Part shown: positions 24,801-35,025 of the stretch, in pieces
Numbering within the stretch: the first letter of the stretch is position 1
How the letters are laid out: every line of letters begins with the position of its first letter
Source of the DNA: Gammaproteobacteria bacterium
GTDB taxonomy: Bacteria > Pseudomonadota > Gammaproteobacteria > Pseudomonadales > Oleiphilaceae
Reading direction: 5' to 3'
DNA: 40,229 nt
Assembly (NCBI GenBank): GCA_002747055.1
Contig: PDSQ01000040.1
Location: forward strand, 1-40,229
Made by a program: the position numbers and the translations under genes
The notes under the pieces: generated by a model
What the model was told of the DNA's origin: nothing
The model's input: the letters and a program-made list of their open reading frames with translations, nothing else
Databases searched by the model: none

Positions 24801-26003
24801 TTGACAGCGTCAGAGAACAAAAAAATAGTGGTTTTGGGATCGACTGGCTCGATAGGGGTGAGTACGCTTGACGTTATCAGACGTCATCCCGGAATGTTCG
24901 ATGTGTTTGCACTGGTTGCGAATCGAAGCGTGGAAACCATTTTTCAGCAATGTCTCGAATTCGAACCTGAGTATGCGGCTTTGCGAGATGGTGGTGCTGC
25001 CGAACAATTGCACCAACGTTTGGTTCAAGCGAAATGCAAAACACAGGTGCTCAACTCCGAAGATGAAGTCGCACAGCTGGCCTCGCACTCTGATGTTGAT
25101 TACGTGATGGCGGCGATTGTCGGTGCTGCAGGTCTGAAGCCTTCATTGGCCGCAGTGAAAGCCGGCAAGCGTGTTTTACTGGCCAACAAAGAAGCGTTGG
25201 TCATGGCAGGTCGTCTGTTTATGGCTGAGGTCGAGGCATCGGGAGCGCAACTATTGCCTGTTGATAGTGAACATAACGCCATATTTCAGTGTCTCGATAC
25301 GCATCGGTCAAAGGTGGTTGTCGGGCGTGATGTGCGGCGTGTGTTATTGACCGCGAGCGGTGGTCCTTTTCGTAAACTGAGTTTGCAAGAGCTTGATTCA
25401 GTGACCCCTGAGCAGGCCATCGCGCATCCGAATTGGTCTATGGGCAAGAAAATATCCGTAGATTCGGCGACGCTGATGAACAAAGGTTTGGAGTTGATCG
25501 AGGCGTGCTGGTTGTTTGATGTCACCCCGGCACAGGTTGAGGTGCATATTCACCCTGAAAGTATTGTTCATTCCATGGTGGAATATCTCGACGGATCCGT
25601 ACTGGCGCAACTGGGCAGCCCTGATATGCGGACACCAATTGCCTATGGCCTCGGTTTCCCTGAGCGAATATCCTCGGGGGTGAGTTCGCTGGATTTGTTT
25701 AAACTCGGGACGCTCACATTTGAAAAGCCGGATTTGCAACGATTTCCCAGTCTTGCTTTGGCAGCAGAAGCCTTTATATCCGGAGGCGCGGCTTGTGCTG
25801 TACTCAATGCGGCAAATGAAGTGGCGGTTGAAGCGTTTCTAAATCGGCGTATCGGCTTTCTCGCTATTGCCCAGCTTGTGGAAGCCGTATTGGCGAAAGC
25901 TGACCTGTCAACACAGGATAGCCTCGAGCGAATCACGGCACAGGATCGATGGGCGAGAAATGCAGCGCTCGATTGGGTTGAACGAAACAGAACGGGAATG
26001 TAG
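24801..26003 (+). CDS. dxr: 1-deoxy-D-xylulose 5-phosphate reductoisomerase
   Basis: First committed step of the MEP pathway of isoprenoid synthesis: NADPH-dependent rearrangement and reduction to methylerythritol phosphate. About 400 residues. NADPH-binding LGSTGSIGVSTLDVI is near the start, ANKEALVMAG near 123, and the metal site PVDSEHNAIFQCL near 149. SGGPFR and WSMGKKISVDSATLMNKGLE complete the active site. Two TTG codons at 24798 and 24801 could start the gene. I prefer 24801 because GGAG (24791-24794), which overlaps the cdsA stop, is then six bases away. Lies beside uppS and cdsA, so precursor and user of isoprenoids sit in one block. Confidence 0.95.
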   Translation: MTASENKKIVVLGSTGSIGVSTLDVIRRHPGMFDVFALVANRSVETIFQQCLEFEPEYAALRDGGAAEQLHQRLVQAKCKTQVLNSEDEVAQLASHSDVDYVMAAIVGAAGLKPSLAAVKAGKRVLLANKEALVMAGRLFMAEVEASGAQLLPVDSEHNAIFQCLDTHRSKVVVGRDVRRVLLTASGGPFRKLSLQELDSVTPEQAIAHPNWSMGKKISVDSATLMNKGLELIEACWLFDVTPAQVEVHIHPESIVHSMVEYLDGSVLAQLGSPDMRTPIAYGLGFPERISSGVSSLDLFKLGTLTFEKPDLQRFPSLALAAEAFISGGAACAVLNAANEVAVEAFLNRRIGFLAIAQLVEAVLAKADLSTQDSLERITAQDRWARNAALDWVERNRTGM

Positions 26004-26009
26004 CCTAAA

Positions 26010-27377
26010 GTGGAAGTGCTTCAGCAGATTGCTGCTCTTATCGTCACTCTCGGGATTTTAGTCACCGTGCATGAGTTTGGTCACTTTTGGGTGGCCAGGC
26101 GCTGTGGTGTCAAAGTCTTACGGTTCTCTGTCGGTTTTGGCACACCACTTTTCAGCCATCGGGCCGCTTCGGGTACTGAGTTTGTGATTGCCGCCATTCC
26201 GTTGGGCGGCTACGTAAAAATGCTAGATGAACGGGAAGGGCCGGTGCCGGAGGAAGAGCTCGCTCTCGCCTTCAATCGCCAGCCTGTGAAAAGCCGCATC
26301 GCGATTGCGGCGGCAGGCCCTGTGTTTAATTTTATCTTTGCCATTTTAGCCTATTGGTTCCTGTTTGTGATTGGTTTTCATGTGGTCGCCCCTGTTATCG
26401 GGCAGGTCGAAGCTGGCTCACCCGCTGATCTTGCCGGCTTGAAACCCGGAATGGAAATAGTGGCTCTGGATGGCGAACAAACCTCATCCTGGCAATCAGT
26501 GAACCTGTCTCTTGCGAACCGGATTGGTGATACAGGCGAACTGAAAATTACCGTTGTGTCATTTGACTCGGACGCAGACTATCGACCTGCCGAGCAGTAT
26601 GTCATACCTTTGAAAAACTGGATGGCGGGACGTGAAGAGCCTATGCCACTCGATGGTATCGGTGTCATCCCTTACCGACCGTCGGTTCAGCCTATTATCG
26701 GAGCGGTCACTTCGGGCTTGGCCGCAGAAGCAGCCGGATTGAAGGCGGAGGACAAGGTGGTTGCCATCGATGGGCAGGATATCGCGTCATGGGATTCGTT
26801 TGTGGCATTGGTGCAAAGCGCCTATGGCAAAAAACTCGCTGTTACGATACTGCGAGAGGACTCGCGCCTGGAGCTAACCATGGTGCCTGGTGCTAAGGTT
26901 TTAGAGGATGGTCAAACGATTGGGTATATCGGCGCTGCCGTCAAGCCGGTCAAGTGGCCGGAAAATTTTATCCGAACCGTGCGTCTGGGTGTTCTGGAAG
27001 CGTTGCCGGCCAGTATCGTTAGAACCTATGACGATATTGCGCTTACTTTTGGTGCAATAAAAAAAATCGTTGTCGGGGTGATTTCACTAAAATCACTCAG
27101 TGGTCCCATTACTATCGCAAAAATTGCCGAGGAATCGGTCAGTTCCGGTTTAGAGAATTTTTTGCGTTTTCTCGCCTATCTCAGTGTCAGTCTTGGGGTG
27201 CTGAATTTGTTACCGATTCCGGTTCTTGATGGGGGACATCTGCTCTATTATTTCGTTGAACTGGTCAGAGGCAAGCCGTTGTCTGAAAATGTTCAGATTT
27301 GGGGGCTGAAAATTGGTGTGGTTGTCATTTTTTTGTTGATGAGCATCGCGTTCTATAACGACTTGTCGCGAATTTAA
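26010..27377 (+). CDS. rseP: Site-2 RIP metalloprotease RseP
   Basis: Inner-membrane zinc protease that cuts the anti-sigma factor RseA within the membrane, releasing sigma-E under envelope stress. It also clears signal-peptide remnants. 455 residues (450 in E. coli). The first membrane helix carries HEFGH at residues 21-25; LDGGH near 407 supplies the third zinc ligand. Two PDZ domains lie between (about 115-205 and 225-310). FNFIFAILAYW-like helix near 110 and a last helix close the protein. It starts with GTG 26010, six bases after dxr. It precedes bamA, which fits its role in outer-membrane quality control. Confidence 0.96.
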   Translation: MEVLQQIAALIVTLGILVTVHEFGHFWVARRCGVKVLRFSVGFGTPLFSHRAASGTEFVIAAIPLGGYVKMLDEREGPVPEEELALAFNRQPVKSRIAIAAAGPVFNFIFAILAYWFLFVIGFHVVAPVIGQVEAGSPADLAGLKPGMEIVALDGEQTSSWQSVNLSLANRIGDTGELKITVVSFDSDADYRPAEQYVIPLKNWMAGREEPMPLDGIGVIPYRPSVQPIIGAVTSGLAAEAAGLKAEDKVVAIDGQDIASWDSFVALVQSAYGKKLAVTILREDSRLELTMVPGAKVLEDGQTIGYIGAAVKPVKWPENFIRTVRLGVLEALPASIVRTYDDIALTFGAIKKIVVGVISLKSLSGPITIAKIAEESVSSGLENFLRFLAYLSVSLGVLNLLPIPVLDGGHLLYYFVELVRGKPLSENVQIWGLKIGVVVIFLLMSIAFYNDLSRI

Positions 27378-27428
27378 ACGTCGTGGCTCAATTCGTGGGT
27401 GACTCGCTAGCTAGATATTGAAGGTGTT

Positions 27429-29738
27429 ATGCGTTTTTTATTGGGTTTTGTCTTGTTTGGGGTATTGTGCGGTGTGCTAAGTGCCGAACCCCGCCTTAAA
27501 GTGGAAGATATTCGGGTAGAGGGGCTGCAGCGGGTGTCTGCGGGTTCAGTTTTCAGTGCTTTCCCTATCAACGTCGGAGATCAGGTGAATCAGGCCAATT
27601 TGGCTTTCGCGATAAGGAGTTTGTTCAAAACGGGTTTGTTTACCGACATTCAGGTGAGCGAAGACGAAGGTGTGCTTTTTGTTTTAGTCGTAGAAAGGCC
27701 ATCTATCAGCAAAATAGAGATAGAAGGTAACGATGCCATCCCGACAGAGGATCTCAAAAGAGGGCTTAACGCGGTTGGCTTGACGGAAGGGCAGGTGTTC
27801 AAACGGGTTACACTTGACAAGCTGGAACTTGAAATCTTGCGTTCCTATGTCGGGCAAGGCAGATACAATGCGTCAGTGGTTGCCCTGGTAGAGGATCAAC
27901 CCAGAAACCGGGTGGCGATAAAAATCGATATTGACGAGGGAGACGTTGCCTCTATCGTTCATATCAATATTGTTGGCAATTCTGTTTTTTCCGATGATGA
28001 ATTGGTGGGCTTGATGGAGTTGCAAAAGTCCTCTTGGTTTTCATTTGTGCTGAATGATGATAAATACTCCCGGGAGAAATTATCCGGGGATCTCGAGAGA
28101 ATACGAAGTTATTACTTCGACCGCGGCTACCTTAAGTTTGCAATCGAGTCAACGCAAGTGTCTGTTTCTCCGGAAATGGATGCCGTGTTTATAACGGTGA
28201 ATGTCAATGAAGGCCCCGAGTTTAAGGTGAAAGCGGTTTCTCTAAAAGGAAAACTCATCGTTCCCGAAGCAGACATCCGCAAGCTTGTTTTGTTAAAAGA
28301 AGGTGAACCTTTTTCCCGTATCAAGCTGACTACCACTTCTGAAATAATCGCTAAAAGACTTGGCAGAGAAGGTTATACTTTTGCCAATGTATCAGGTATC
28401 CCCTCCATCGATGATGACAATACCACGTCCGTTACTTTTATGGTCGACCCTGGTCGCAGGGTGTATGTCAGAAGAGTTAATTTTCGCGGCAATGTCACGA
28501 CGAGTGATACCGTGTTACGTCAGGAAATGGTGCAGATGGAAGGCGCAGTTGCGTCAACCGATCTGATAGAGGCTTCCAAGACACGTCTTGAGCGGCTGGG
28601 TTTTTTCAAGGAAGTGCGAGTGGAAACGCCAGCCGTGCCTGGTTATGGTGATCTGATCGATGTGAATTATACTGTTGAAGAGCAGTCTTCCGGCAGTATA
28701 TCTGCGAACGTGGGTTATTCTCAAGGCAGCGGATTTATAATCGGTGGAAATGTGTCGGAAAACAATTTCTTTGGTACCGGACGTCGTGTTTCCTTCGGAA
28801 TGAATGTCAGCAGGTCAGTTAAAAGTGCCAATTTCTCTTACCTGAATCCTTATTATACCGTTGATGGAGTGAGTCGCGGTTTTAGTCTGACCGCTCGGGA
28901 AACTAACTATTCAAAAGACGATATATCTGATTTCTCGCTGGATACGCTTGGTGCCGCCGTGACCTTTGGTTATCCTGTCGACAGTTTTACCCGGTTGAGT
29001 TTTGGGTTGGGTGCGAACAACAGCAAAATTACCAAAGGAAATCGTCCAGCTCAGGAAATCAGCCGGTTTGTTGACGAAAACGGTGATGATTTTGATCTGT
29101 TTTCACTTTCCGGAAGCTGGACGAGAAATACGTTAAACAAAGGAATTTTCGCGACAAGCGGACTGTCCCAGTCTGTTGCTATCGAGGTGATGGTGCCAGA
29201 AATCAGTGACTTGGAATTTTACAAAGTCAGTTATAAGGCCAAGTACTTTTATCCGTTGAATGAACGCCATGACTGGGTTGTCTATTTGCATTCCAAATTG
29301 GCGTACGGGGATGGTTACGCCACGACCGATGTATTGCCATTTTTTGAAAACTATTACGCGGGTGGTTTTGGTTCTGTGCGTGGTTGGGAGCATAGTTCGC
29401 TCGGCTTGCCTTCGACGCCACATCAAGACGACCCGGGTGATCCCGATCCCTTTGGTGGTAACATGCTGGTTGAAGCCAGCGTGGAATTGATTTTCCCGAT
29501 CCCTTTCGTCGAGGACGCGCGGTCTATGCGTACCTCTTTCTTTTTGGATGCGGGGAATGTATTCGACACGTCGAGAAGTTATGATCCGAAGGTGGGTGAA
29601 GTGAGGTTGTCCGCAGGAATTTCGTTTTCATGGTTGACTGCGATTGGCCCTCTGTCCTTTAGTCTGGCGAGGCCACTGAATGATAAAGTCGGAGACGAAA
29701 CACAGGCGTTCCAGTTTTCACTGGGGCGGCCATTTTAG
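27429..29738 (+). CDS. bamA: Outer membrane protein assembly factor BamA
   Basis: Core of the BAM complex that folds beta-barrel proteins into the outer membrane. 769 residues (810 in E. coli). A signal peptide (MRFLLGFVLFGVLCGVLSAE) is followed by five POTRA domains (about 22-420). The first has VEDIRVEGLQRVSAGSVF. The barrel (about 425-769) ends in aromatic GRPF, as expected for a BAM substrate signal. The conserved loop-6 motif VRG(F/Y) appears here as VRGW near residue 650 in GGFGSVRGWEHSS. Loop 6 beyond it is rich in Pro and Asp (HQDDPGDPDPFGG). skp follows directly. AAGGTG precedes ATG 27429. Confidence 0.97.
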   Translation: MRFLLGFVLFGVLCGVLSAEPRLKVEDIRVEGLQRVSAGSVFSAFPINVGDQVNQANLAFAIRSLFKTGLFTDIQVSEDEGVLFVLVVERPSISKIEIEGNDAIPTEDLKRGLNAVGLTEGQVFKRVTLDKLELEILRSYVGQGRYNASVVALVEDQPRNRVAIKIDIDEGDVASIVHINIVGNSVFSDDELVGLMELQKSSWFSFVLNDDKYSREKLSGDLERIRSYYFDRGYLKFAIESTQVSVSPEMDAVFITVNVNEGPEFKVKAVSLKGKLIVPEADIRKLVLLKEGEPFSRIKLTTTSEIIAKRLGREGYTFANVSGIPSIDDDNTTSVTFMVDPGRRVYVRRVNFRGNVTTSDTVLRQEMVQMEGAVASTDLIEASKTRLERLGFFKEVRVETPAVPGYGDLIDVNYTVEEQSSGSISANVGYSQGSGFIIGGNVSENNFFGTGRRVSFGMNVSRSVKSANFSYLNPYYTVDGVSRGFSLTARETNYSKDDISDFSLDTLGAAVTFGYPVDSFTRLSFGLGANNSKITKGNRPAQEISRFVDENGDDFDLFSLSGSWTRNTLNKGIFATSGLSQSVAIEVMVPEISDLEFYKVSYKAKYFYPLNERHDWVVYLHSKLAYGDGYATTDVLPFFENYYAGGFGSVRGWEHSSLGLPSTPHQDDPGDPDPFGGNMLVEASVELIFPIPFVEDARSMRTSFFLDAGNVFDTSRSYDPKVGEVRLSAGISFSWLTAIGPLSFSLARPLNDKVGDETQAFQFSLGRPF

Positions 29739-29802
29739 AAATTTCAGGTAAGATATGACTAAATCTGTAAGACATGAAATAAAAAGTATTGAGGAGATAA
29801 AA

Positions 29803-30303
29803 GTGCGATTGACTAAAAAAATGGTAGTTTTTGTGTGCTTGTTTATGATGAGCCTGGTTGCAACAGCAGCAGACAAGTATGCGGTGGTTGACGTGCGTAC
29901 AGCACTCTTCGCTTCAAATGCGGCGAAAGCCTTTAGCGAGCAATTGAAAAGAGACTTTCAGGGTGAGGAAGGCAAAATCAAAAGTGTCGGCGAGCAAGCT
30001 AAAAGACTGCAGGATCGTCTTAAAAAAGACGGTGCCATGATGAGCGAAAATGAGCGAACCAAAGTGGCAGAGCAATTTGAAGAGAAAGCCAAGGAGTTTA
30101 ATTATTTGAAGAGCAAGTTTGAATCGTCAGTCAACAAGAGAAAGCAGAAGTTTCTGCTGGAATCGAAACCTAAAGTTGACGCCGCGATACGTAAAATTGC
30201 CAAATCGAACGGGGTCAATGTGCTTTTTCCCAAAGAAGCGACGCTCTGGGTCGATGGCAAGCTCGATCTGACCGCTCAAGTGATTGAAGAGCTGAACAAG
30301 TAA
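29803..30303 (+). CDS. skp: Periplasmic chaperone Skp/OmpH
   Basis: Holds unfolded outer-membrane proteins in the periplasm on their way to BAM. From GTG 29803 it has 166 residues (161 in E. coli). A signal peptide (about residues 1-23, [19 protein letters not shown] region) is cut after ATA or TAA. The mature part has a small beta core ([16 protein letters not shown]) and long charged coiled-coil arms (about 45-125). GAGGAG (29791-29796) lies six bases before GTG 29803 and fixes the start. An ATG at 29755 in frame would bury the signal peptide, so it is rejected. Between bamA and lpxD as usual. Confidence 0.95.
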   Translation: MRLTKKMVVFVCLFMMSLVATAADKYAVVDVRTALFASNAAKAFSEQLKRDFQGEEGKIKSVGEQAKRLQDRLKKDGAMMSENERTKVAEQFEEKAKEFNYLKSKFESSVNKRKQKFLLESKPKVDAAIRKIAKSNGVNVLFPKEATLWVDGKLDLTAQVIEELNK

Positions 30304-30323
30304 CCTATTGTTTTGAATGCATT

Positions 30324-31394
30324 ATGGAAATGGATCACGGCCTTTGCTTTACGGCTGATCAGTTAGCTGAGTTGCTGGGGGCAGACCTTGTCGTTCGTAA
30401 CGAAAACAAGTTTACCGGATTGGCGACCCTGAAGCAGGCGACTTCCTCGCATATCAGCTTTTTGGCCAATCCCAGCTACAAAAAGTATCTGTCATCGTCA
30501 GAAGCGGGAGCTATCTTGCTCACTCCTGAAATGGCTGGTTTTTATCTGGCAGAGGTAGCACCGGCAAAGGAGGAGCCTTTGCCTGCCTTGCTGTCTGTTG
30601 ACAACCCGTATTTGGGGTATGCCAGACTAAGCCAGGAATTTGATACTCAGTATCGATTTACACCCGGGATCCATGAATCGGCGATCATTGCCGAGGATGT
30701 CGTTGTTCCCAAAACGACACACATAGCGGCCAATGTCGTCATTGAAAGCGGCTGCACTTTGGCGGAAGGAGTCTATATTGGCGCTAATTGTGTTTTGGCT
30801 GGCAACGTTCGAATTGGCAAGGGTACGCGCCTTTGGCATAGCGTCACCTGTTACGCCGGTATCAGCATTGGCAGTGACTGCATCATTCATAGTGGCACCG
30901 TCATTGGTTCGGACGGTTTTGGCAACGCCAATCATAATGGCGAGTGGGTTAAAATAGCGCAGTTGGGTGGTGTCGTTATCGGTGACAATGTCGAAATTGG
31001 CTCGAACTGTTCTATTGACCGAGGGGCCTTGGCCAATACCGTAATTGCTGATGGGGTCAGGATAGATAACCTGGTGCAGATTGCGCATAACGTGGAAATC
31101 GGGAAAAACACCGCTATCGCCGGTTGTGTTGGTATTGCCGGAAGTGCCGTGATTGGCGATCACTGTATCATCGGCGGAGCCTCGGGTATTAGTGGCCACC
31201 TCAGTATTGCAAGTCATGTGCATATGACGGGTATGACGATGGTGACCAAGAGTATTCGTGAGCCTGGTTTGTATTCTTCCGGAACCGGTGTCGAGTCAAA
31301 CCTGAAATGGCGAAAAATGGTGGCGCGAATGCGTAAACTGGATGAAATGGCTGCGCGCCTCAAAGTGCTGGAGTCGAAGATTGATAAAGCGTGA
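30324..31394 (+). CDS. lpxD: UDP-3-O-acylglucosamine N-acyltransferase
   Basis: Third step of lipid A synthesis: adds the second hydroxy-acyl chain to UDP-3-O-acylglucosamine from acyl-ACP. 356 residues (341 in E. coli), with about 12 more residues and an insertion near 75. The N-terminal uridine-binding domain runs to about 105; then a left-handed beta helix of hexapeptide repeats. The catalytic His is in [10 protein letters not shown] near residue 255. The following [19 protein letters not shown] and the last helix ([19 protein letters not shown]) are typical. Preceded by skp and followed by fabZ; the ribosome site is weak. Confidence 0.96.
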   Translation: MEMDHGLCFTADQLAELLGADLVVRNENKFTGLATLKQATSSHISFLANPSYKKYLSSSEAGAILLTPEMAGFYLAEVAPAKEEPLPALLSVDNPYLGYARLSQEFDTQYRFTPGIHESAIIAEDVVVPKTTHIAANVVIESGCTLAEGVYIGANCVLAGNVRIGKGTRLWHSVTCYAGISIGSDCIIHSGTVIGSDGFGNANHNGEWVKIAQLGGVVIGDNVEIGSNCSIDRGALANTVIADGVRIDNLVQIAHNVEIGKNTAIAGCVGIAGSAVIGDHCIIGGASGISGHLSIASHVHMTGMTMVTKSIREPGLYSSGTGVESNLKWRKMVARMRKLDEMAARLKVLESKIDKA

Positions 31395-31424
31395 GATCAA
31401 CACACCCACTGGGACGCATACCTG

Positions 31425-31865
31425 ATGGTTTTGGATATAGAACAAATTCTGGAGTATTTACCTCACCGTTATCCGTTTCTTTTGGTCGATCGGGTGACCG
31501 AAGTCGAAAGCGGGGTAGCCATTTCCGGGTATAAGAATGTATCAATGAATGAGGGCTTTTTTCAGGGTCACTTTCCCGGCAGGCCGATTATGCCTGGTGT
31601 GCTGATATTGGAAGCCATGGCTCAGCTTTCCGGTATTTTGGGATATATTACCAATGGTATAAAGCCTTCGGAAGGTGTCGTTTGTTATTTGGCAGGGTCA
31701 AATCGTGTGCGCTTCAAGCGCCCGGTTGTTCCCGGGGATCAGCTGGTTCTGCAGTCCAGTCTAATCGCTGACAAGCATGGGATCTGGAAATTTGACTGTA
31801 CCGCGTCTGTGGCGGGGCGAACAGCCTGTGTGGCAGAAATAATGACAGCAGAGAGGTCGGTATAA
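31425..31865 (+). CDS. fabZ: 3-hydroxyacyl-ACP dehydratase FabZ
   Basis: Dehydrates beta-hydroxyacyl-ACP in fatty acid elongation, and so competes with LpxA/LpxD for hydroxyacyl-ACP. 146 residues, hot-dog fold, usual 144-151. The active-site region [19 protein letters not shown] has the catalytic His, and the Glu follows in LEAMAQ. The start [22 protein letters not shown] is a clear family signature. The stop overlaps the start of lpxA by one base (TAATG), so coupling is very likely. Confidence 0.97.
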   Translation: MVLDIEQILEYLPHRYPFLLVDRVTEVESGVAISGYKNVSMNEGFFQGHFPGRPIMPGVLILEAMAQLSGILGYITNGIKPSEGVVCYLAGSNRVRFKRPVVPGDQLVLQSSLIADKHGIWKFDCTASVAGRTACVAEIMTAERSV

Positions 31866-32638
31866 TGGCGATTCACCCTCGAGCTATAGTGGATCCGAAA
31901 GCGACAATCGGCAATGGTGTATCAATTGGTCCCTGGACCTGGATAGGGCCAGATGTCGAGATTGGTGCAGGCTCGGAGATAATGTCTCACGTGGTGCTCA
32001 AAGGGCCTACCCGGATCGGGGAGAACAACCGGATATTTCAGTTTTCCAGTGTCGGGGAAGAGTGCCAGGATAAAAAGTACGCTGGAGAAGCTACCCGATT
32101 GGAAATTGGCGACAATAATGTTATTCGAGAGAGTTGCACGATACACAGGGGAACGGTCCAGGGTGGTGGTCTGACTAAAATAGGCAACGACAATCTGCTG
32201 ATGGCCTACGTGCATGTTGCCCATGATTGTACCCTGGGTGATAACTTGATTCTTGCCAATGCAGCGACACTTGCCGGGCATGTTCAAGTGGGCGATTGGG
32301 CCATTTTGGGTGGCGGTACCATGGTTCACCAATTCTGTCATATCGGATCTTACAGTATGAGCGCGGGGGGCAGTATTGTCTTGAAAGATATTCCGGCCTA
32401 CGTAATGGCGAGCGGGCAATCCGCGTCAGCACACGGCTTGAATACAGAAGGCTTGAAAAGACGAGGCTTTTCGCCGCAGGTTATCCAGTCACTCAAAACC
32501 GCTTACAAGATTGTCTATCGACAAGGTTTAACGCTTCGACAGGCAATTGAAAAAATCGAGGATGAACTGGGCGACAAGCCGGAAATCGCCGTTTTTCTTG
32601 ATTCGATCCGCAACAATGCGCGTGGTATTGTGCGTTGA
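31865..32638 (+). CDS. lpxA: UDP-N-acetylglucosamine acyltransferase
   Basis: First step of lipid A synthesis: adds a hydroxyacyl chain to UDP-GlcNAc. 257 residues (262 in E. coli). Most of the protein is a left-handed beta helix (IHPRAIVDPKATIGNGVSIG at the start). The catalytic His lies in VHVAHDCTLGDN near residue 120. The C-terminal helices (ALRQAIEKIEDELGD region) are the ACP-binding part. Acyl chain length is set by one residue in the active-site groove and cannot be assigned reliably by eye. Overlaps fabZ. Confidence 0.97.
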   Translation: MAIHPRAIVDPKATIGNGVSIGPWTWIGPDVEIGAGSEIMSHVVLKGPTRIGENNRIFQFSSVGEECQDKKYAGEATRLEIGDNNVIRESCTIHRGTVQGGGLTKIGNDNLLMAYVHVAHDCTLGDNLILANAATLAGHVQVGDWAILGGGTMVHQFCHIGSYSMSAGGSIVLKDIPAYVMASGQSASAHGLNTEGLKRRGFSPQVIQSLKTAYKIVYRQGLTLRQAIEKIEDELGDKPEIAVFLDSIRNNARGIVR

Positions 32639-32674
32639 GATTTTCCAGGAATTGCGCATAAGGAAGCAGCCTAT

Positions 32675-33871
32675 ATGAAACGAAGTGTTCGCATTGGTAT
32701 TGTCGCCGGCGAAGCTTCTGGTGATATTCTCGGTGCGGGTTTAATTCAGGAAATAAAACAGCGGTATCCCCATGCCGTGTTTGAAGGAATCGGTGGTAGC
32801 GGTATGATCGCCCAGGGCTTGCATAGTCTGTTTCCGATCGAGCGTTTGTCCGTAATGGGGTTGTTTGAGGTGCTGCCCCGACTTATTGAGCTGATTGGTA
32901 TTCGTCGGAAACTGCGCAATCACTTTATTGCCCGGCCTCCTGATTTGTTTATTGGTATCGATTCGCCCGATTTTACTTTGGGTCTTGAAGCCAAACTGCG
33001 TCAATATGGAATCAAGACGGTTCACTATGTCAGCCCTTCGGTCTGGGCGTGGCGGCAGAGGCGTATTTTTAAAATCGCCCGGTCGGTCGACTTGATGTTG
33101 ACATTGTTTCCGTTTGAAGCCCGCTTTTATCACCAGCATAGCGTGCCGGTCAGGTTCGTTGGCCACCCCCTCGCCGATATCATCCCGTTAGTCCCGGATC
33201 GGGACGCCGCATTAGCCGTTCTGCGCGATAAACATGAGTTGTCTATCGCATCTGACAGACCTTTGGTGGCTTTGTTACCCGGTAGCCGCAGTGGTGAGAT
33301 TCATTATCTTGGCAGTGTTTTTCTGCAAGCGGCGCGAAAGGTTTTTCAGATGACTCCGGCTGTTCGGTTCCTGCTGCCCTATGTCAATCAATCCAGAAAA
33401 AAACAGATTGTCGAGTTGATAAAACAAGAGGCAAATGATCTGCCCATTGACCTGATTGACGGGGATTCGCGAACGGTGATGGCAGCGTGTGATGTCATAC
33501 TCTTGGCTTCAGGCACGGCGACTCTGGAAGCGATGCTACTGAAAAAGCCGATGGTAGTGGCTTACCGGATGTCTTTGATTACTTACTACATTATGAGTAA
33601 GTTGATGAAGTCGCCTTTTATTGCCTTGCCTAATCTCCTTGCCAACAAGCCGCTTGTGCCTGAGTTGATTCAGGCACAAGCGTCACCGGAAAACCTGGCC
33701 AAAGAAGTATTGTTGCGTTTGAATGATCAACGACTGAGGCAGGAGTTGGGTGGACAATTTGTGCGGATTCATGAAAGCCTGAGAAAAGGTGCGAGCCGGG
33801 AAGCGGCAGCGGCTGTTTTGCAGTTGATTGAAACTGACCCATCAAGCGAATCTGTCGTGGATATGTCGTAA
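32675..33871 (+). CDS. lpxB: Lipid-A-disaccharide synthase
   Basis: Joins UDP-2,3-diacylglucosamine and lipid X into the lipid A disaccharide. 398 residues, normal for the GT19 family (382 in E. coli). The first stretch RIGIVAGEASGDILGAGLI is the family signature, with GIGGSGM nearby. Later FVGHPLAD and LLPGSRSGEI belong to the nucleotide-binding half, and LLASGTATLEAML is the conserved UDP-binding loop. AAGGAAG precedes ATG 32675. The stop is directly followed by rnhB. This is the end of the lpx run in the operon. Confidence 0.97.
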   Translation: MKRSVRIGIVAGEASGDILGAGLIQEIKQRYPHAVFEGIGGSGMIAQGLHSLFPIERLSVMGLFEVLPRLIELIGIRRKLRNHFIARPPDLFIGIDSPDFTLGLEAKLRQYGIKTVHYVSPSVWAWRQRRIFKIARSVDLMLTLFPFEARFYHQHSVPVRFVGHPLADIIPLVPDRDAALAVLRDKHELSIASDRPLVALLPGSRSGEIHYLGSVFLQAARKVFQMTPAVRFLLPYVNQSRKKQIVELIKQEANDLPIDLIDGDSRTVMAACDVILLASGTATLEAMLLKKPMVVAYRMSLITYYIMSKLMKSPFIALPNLLANKPLVPELIQAQASPENLAKEVLLRLNDQRLRQELGGQFVRIHESLRKGASREAAAAVLQLIETDPSSESVVDMS

Positions 33872-34513
33872 ATGGCCAGGCGATTGGGTAATAAAATGAC
33901 CCCCTCGGATGACAGTGAGGCACCGTTGATTCCTTATCGAGGGCAACGACTGGCCGGTGTCGACGAGGTGGGAAGAGGTCCGCTGGCTGGCCCGGTTGTG
34001 GCTGCTGCCGTTATCCTCAACCCGCTGAACCCGATAGCAGGCTTGGTTGATTCCAAAAAGCTGAGTGAGAAACAGCGAGAATCGCTGTTTAGCCAGATTA
34101 AGGAAAAAGCGTTGTGCTGGAGCATTGGCCGCGCAGAAGCCGAAGAGATAGATTGTATCAATATTTTGCAGGCGACGCTGGTGGCGATGCAACGTGCGGT
34201 CGCCGGATTGTCGGTGAAACCGGAATTTGTGGTTGTTGATGGCAATCGCTGCCCTCGGTTGACGATACCCTGCATGCCTATTGTTAACGGGGATAATCGG
34301 GTAGCGGCAATCAGTGCAGCGTCAATCATTGCCAAGGTAACGAGAGACAGGGAAATGATCGAGCTGGACAAACAATTCCGCGAATATGGCTTTGCTTCCC
34401 ATAAAGGTTATCCGACCAAAGCGCATATCAGTGCAATCAGGGAGTATGGTATTTGTCAGCTGCATCGACGTTCGTTCAAGCCGGTCAGAGAGGTAATCGA
34501 AAGTGCCGGGTAA
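33872..34513 (+). CDS. rnhB: Ribonuclease HII
   Basis: Cuts RNA at RNA-DNA junctions, including single ribonucleotides left in DNA. 213 residues from ATG 33872, within the usual range (198-210). The active-site motif [20 protein letters not shown] has the first Asp and Glu; VVDGN and [10 protein letters not shown] carry the others. The last residues [12 protein letters not shown] are typical. ATG 33896 (MTPSDDS) is a possible alternative start with a better GGG-containing spacer; no strong ribosome site is present for either. In many relatives dnaE follows; here the next gene is fdxA on the other strand. Confidence 0.95.
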   Translation: MARRLGNKMTPSDDSEAPLIPYRGQRLAGVDEVGRGPLAGPVVAAAVILNPLNPIAGLVDSKKLSEKQRESLFSQIKEKALCWSIGRAEAEEIDCINILQATLVAMQRAVAGLSVKPEFVVVDGNRCPRLTIPCMPIVNGDNRVAAISAASIIAKVTRDREMIELDKQFREYGFASHKGYPTKAHISAIREYGICQLHRRSFKPVREVIESAG

Positions 34514-34545
34514 GGTTTTTTGGGATGAATGCCTTTTTTTGAGTG

Positions 34546-34869
34546 CTATCTTTCCAGGTCTTTCAGTTTTCCTGTTACGCCATCCCAGTCAGTGGCGTCG
34601 GGGAGCGGGTCTTTTTTCTCGGTAATGTTTGGCCATTTTTGACATAACTCGGCGTTGATCTCGATAAATTCCACTTGGTTGTCTGGCAATTCATCCTCGG
34701 AGAATATCGCATCTGCCGGGCACTCCGGCTCGCAAAGGGCGCAGTCGATACATTCGTCCGGGTCGATAACCAAAAAATTCGGGCCTTCGTAAAAACAATC
34801 AACCGGGCAGACCTCGACACAGTCGGTGTATTTGCATTTGATACAATTTTCTGTAACAACGAATGCCAT
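34546..34869 (-). CDS. fdxA: Seven-iron ferredoxin FdxA (3Fe-4S/4Fe-4S)
   Basis: 107 residues. [18 protein letters not shown] gives the first cluster site and [16 protein letters not shown] the second, as in 7Fe ferredoxins of the Azotobacter vinelandii FdI class. The C-terminal tail ([15 protein letters not shown]) is also typical. It is a small electron carrier; the partner enzyme is not known from context. It follows mutS on the same strand by 156 bases, an order I also know from Pseudomonas. Convergent with rnhB; 32 bases lie between the stops and no clean terminator hairpin is seen. Confidence 0.96.
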   Translation of the reverse strand: MAFVVTENCIKCKYTDCVEVCPVDCFYEGPNFLVIDPDECIDCALCEPECPADAIFSEDELPDNQVEFIEINAELCQKWPNITEKKDPLPDATDWDGVTGKLKDLER

Positions 34870-35025
34870 TGGTTTGATCCCTGTTTGGTTTTGGCGATAG
34901 CTAACTGTCGAAAGTTAACCGAAACGCGTATTTTAGGGCTAGGCTATGCGGCAAGCAAGCCTGAAGTTGTAAATTGTGTATAACCAGACAAACCCCATTC
35001 AATGAGCGGCAGGGTAGTGACTGAA

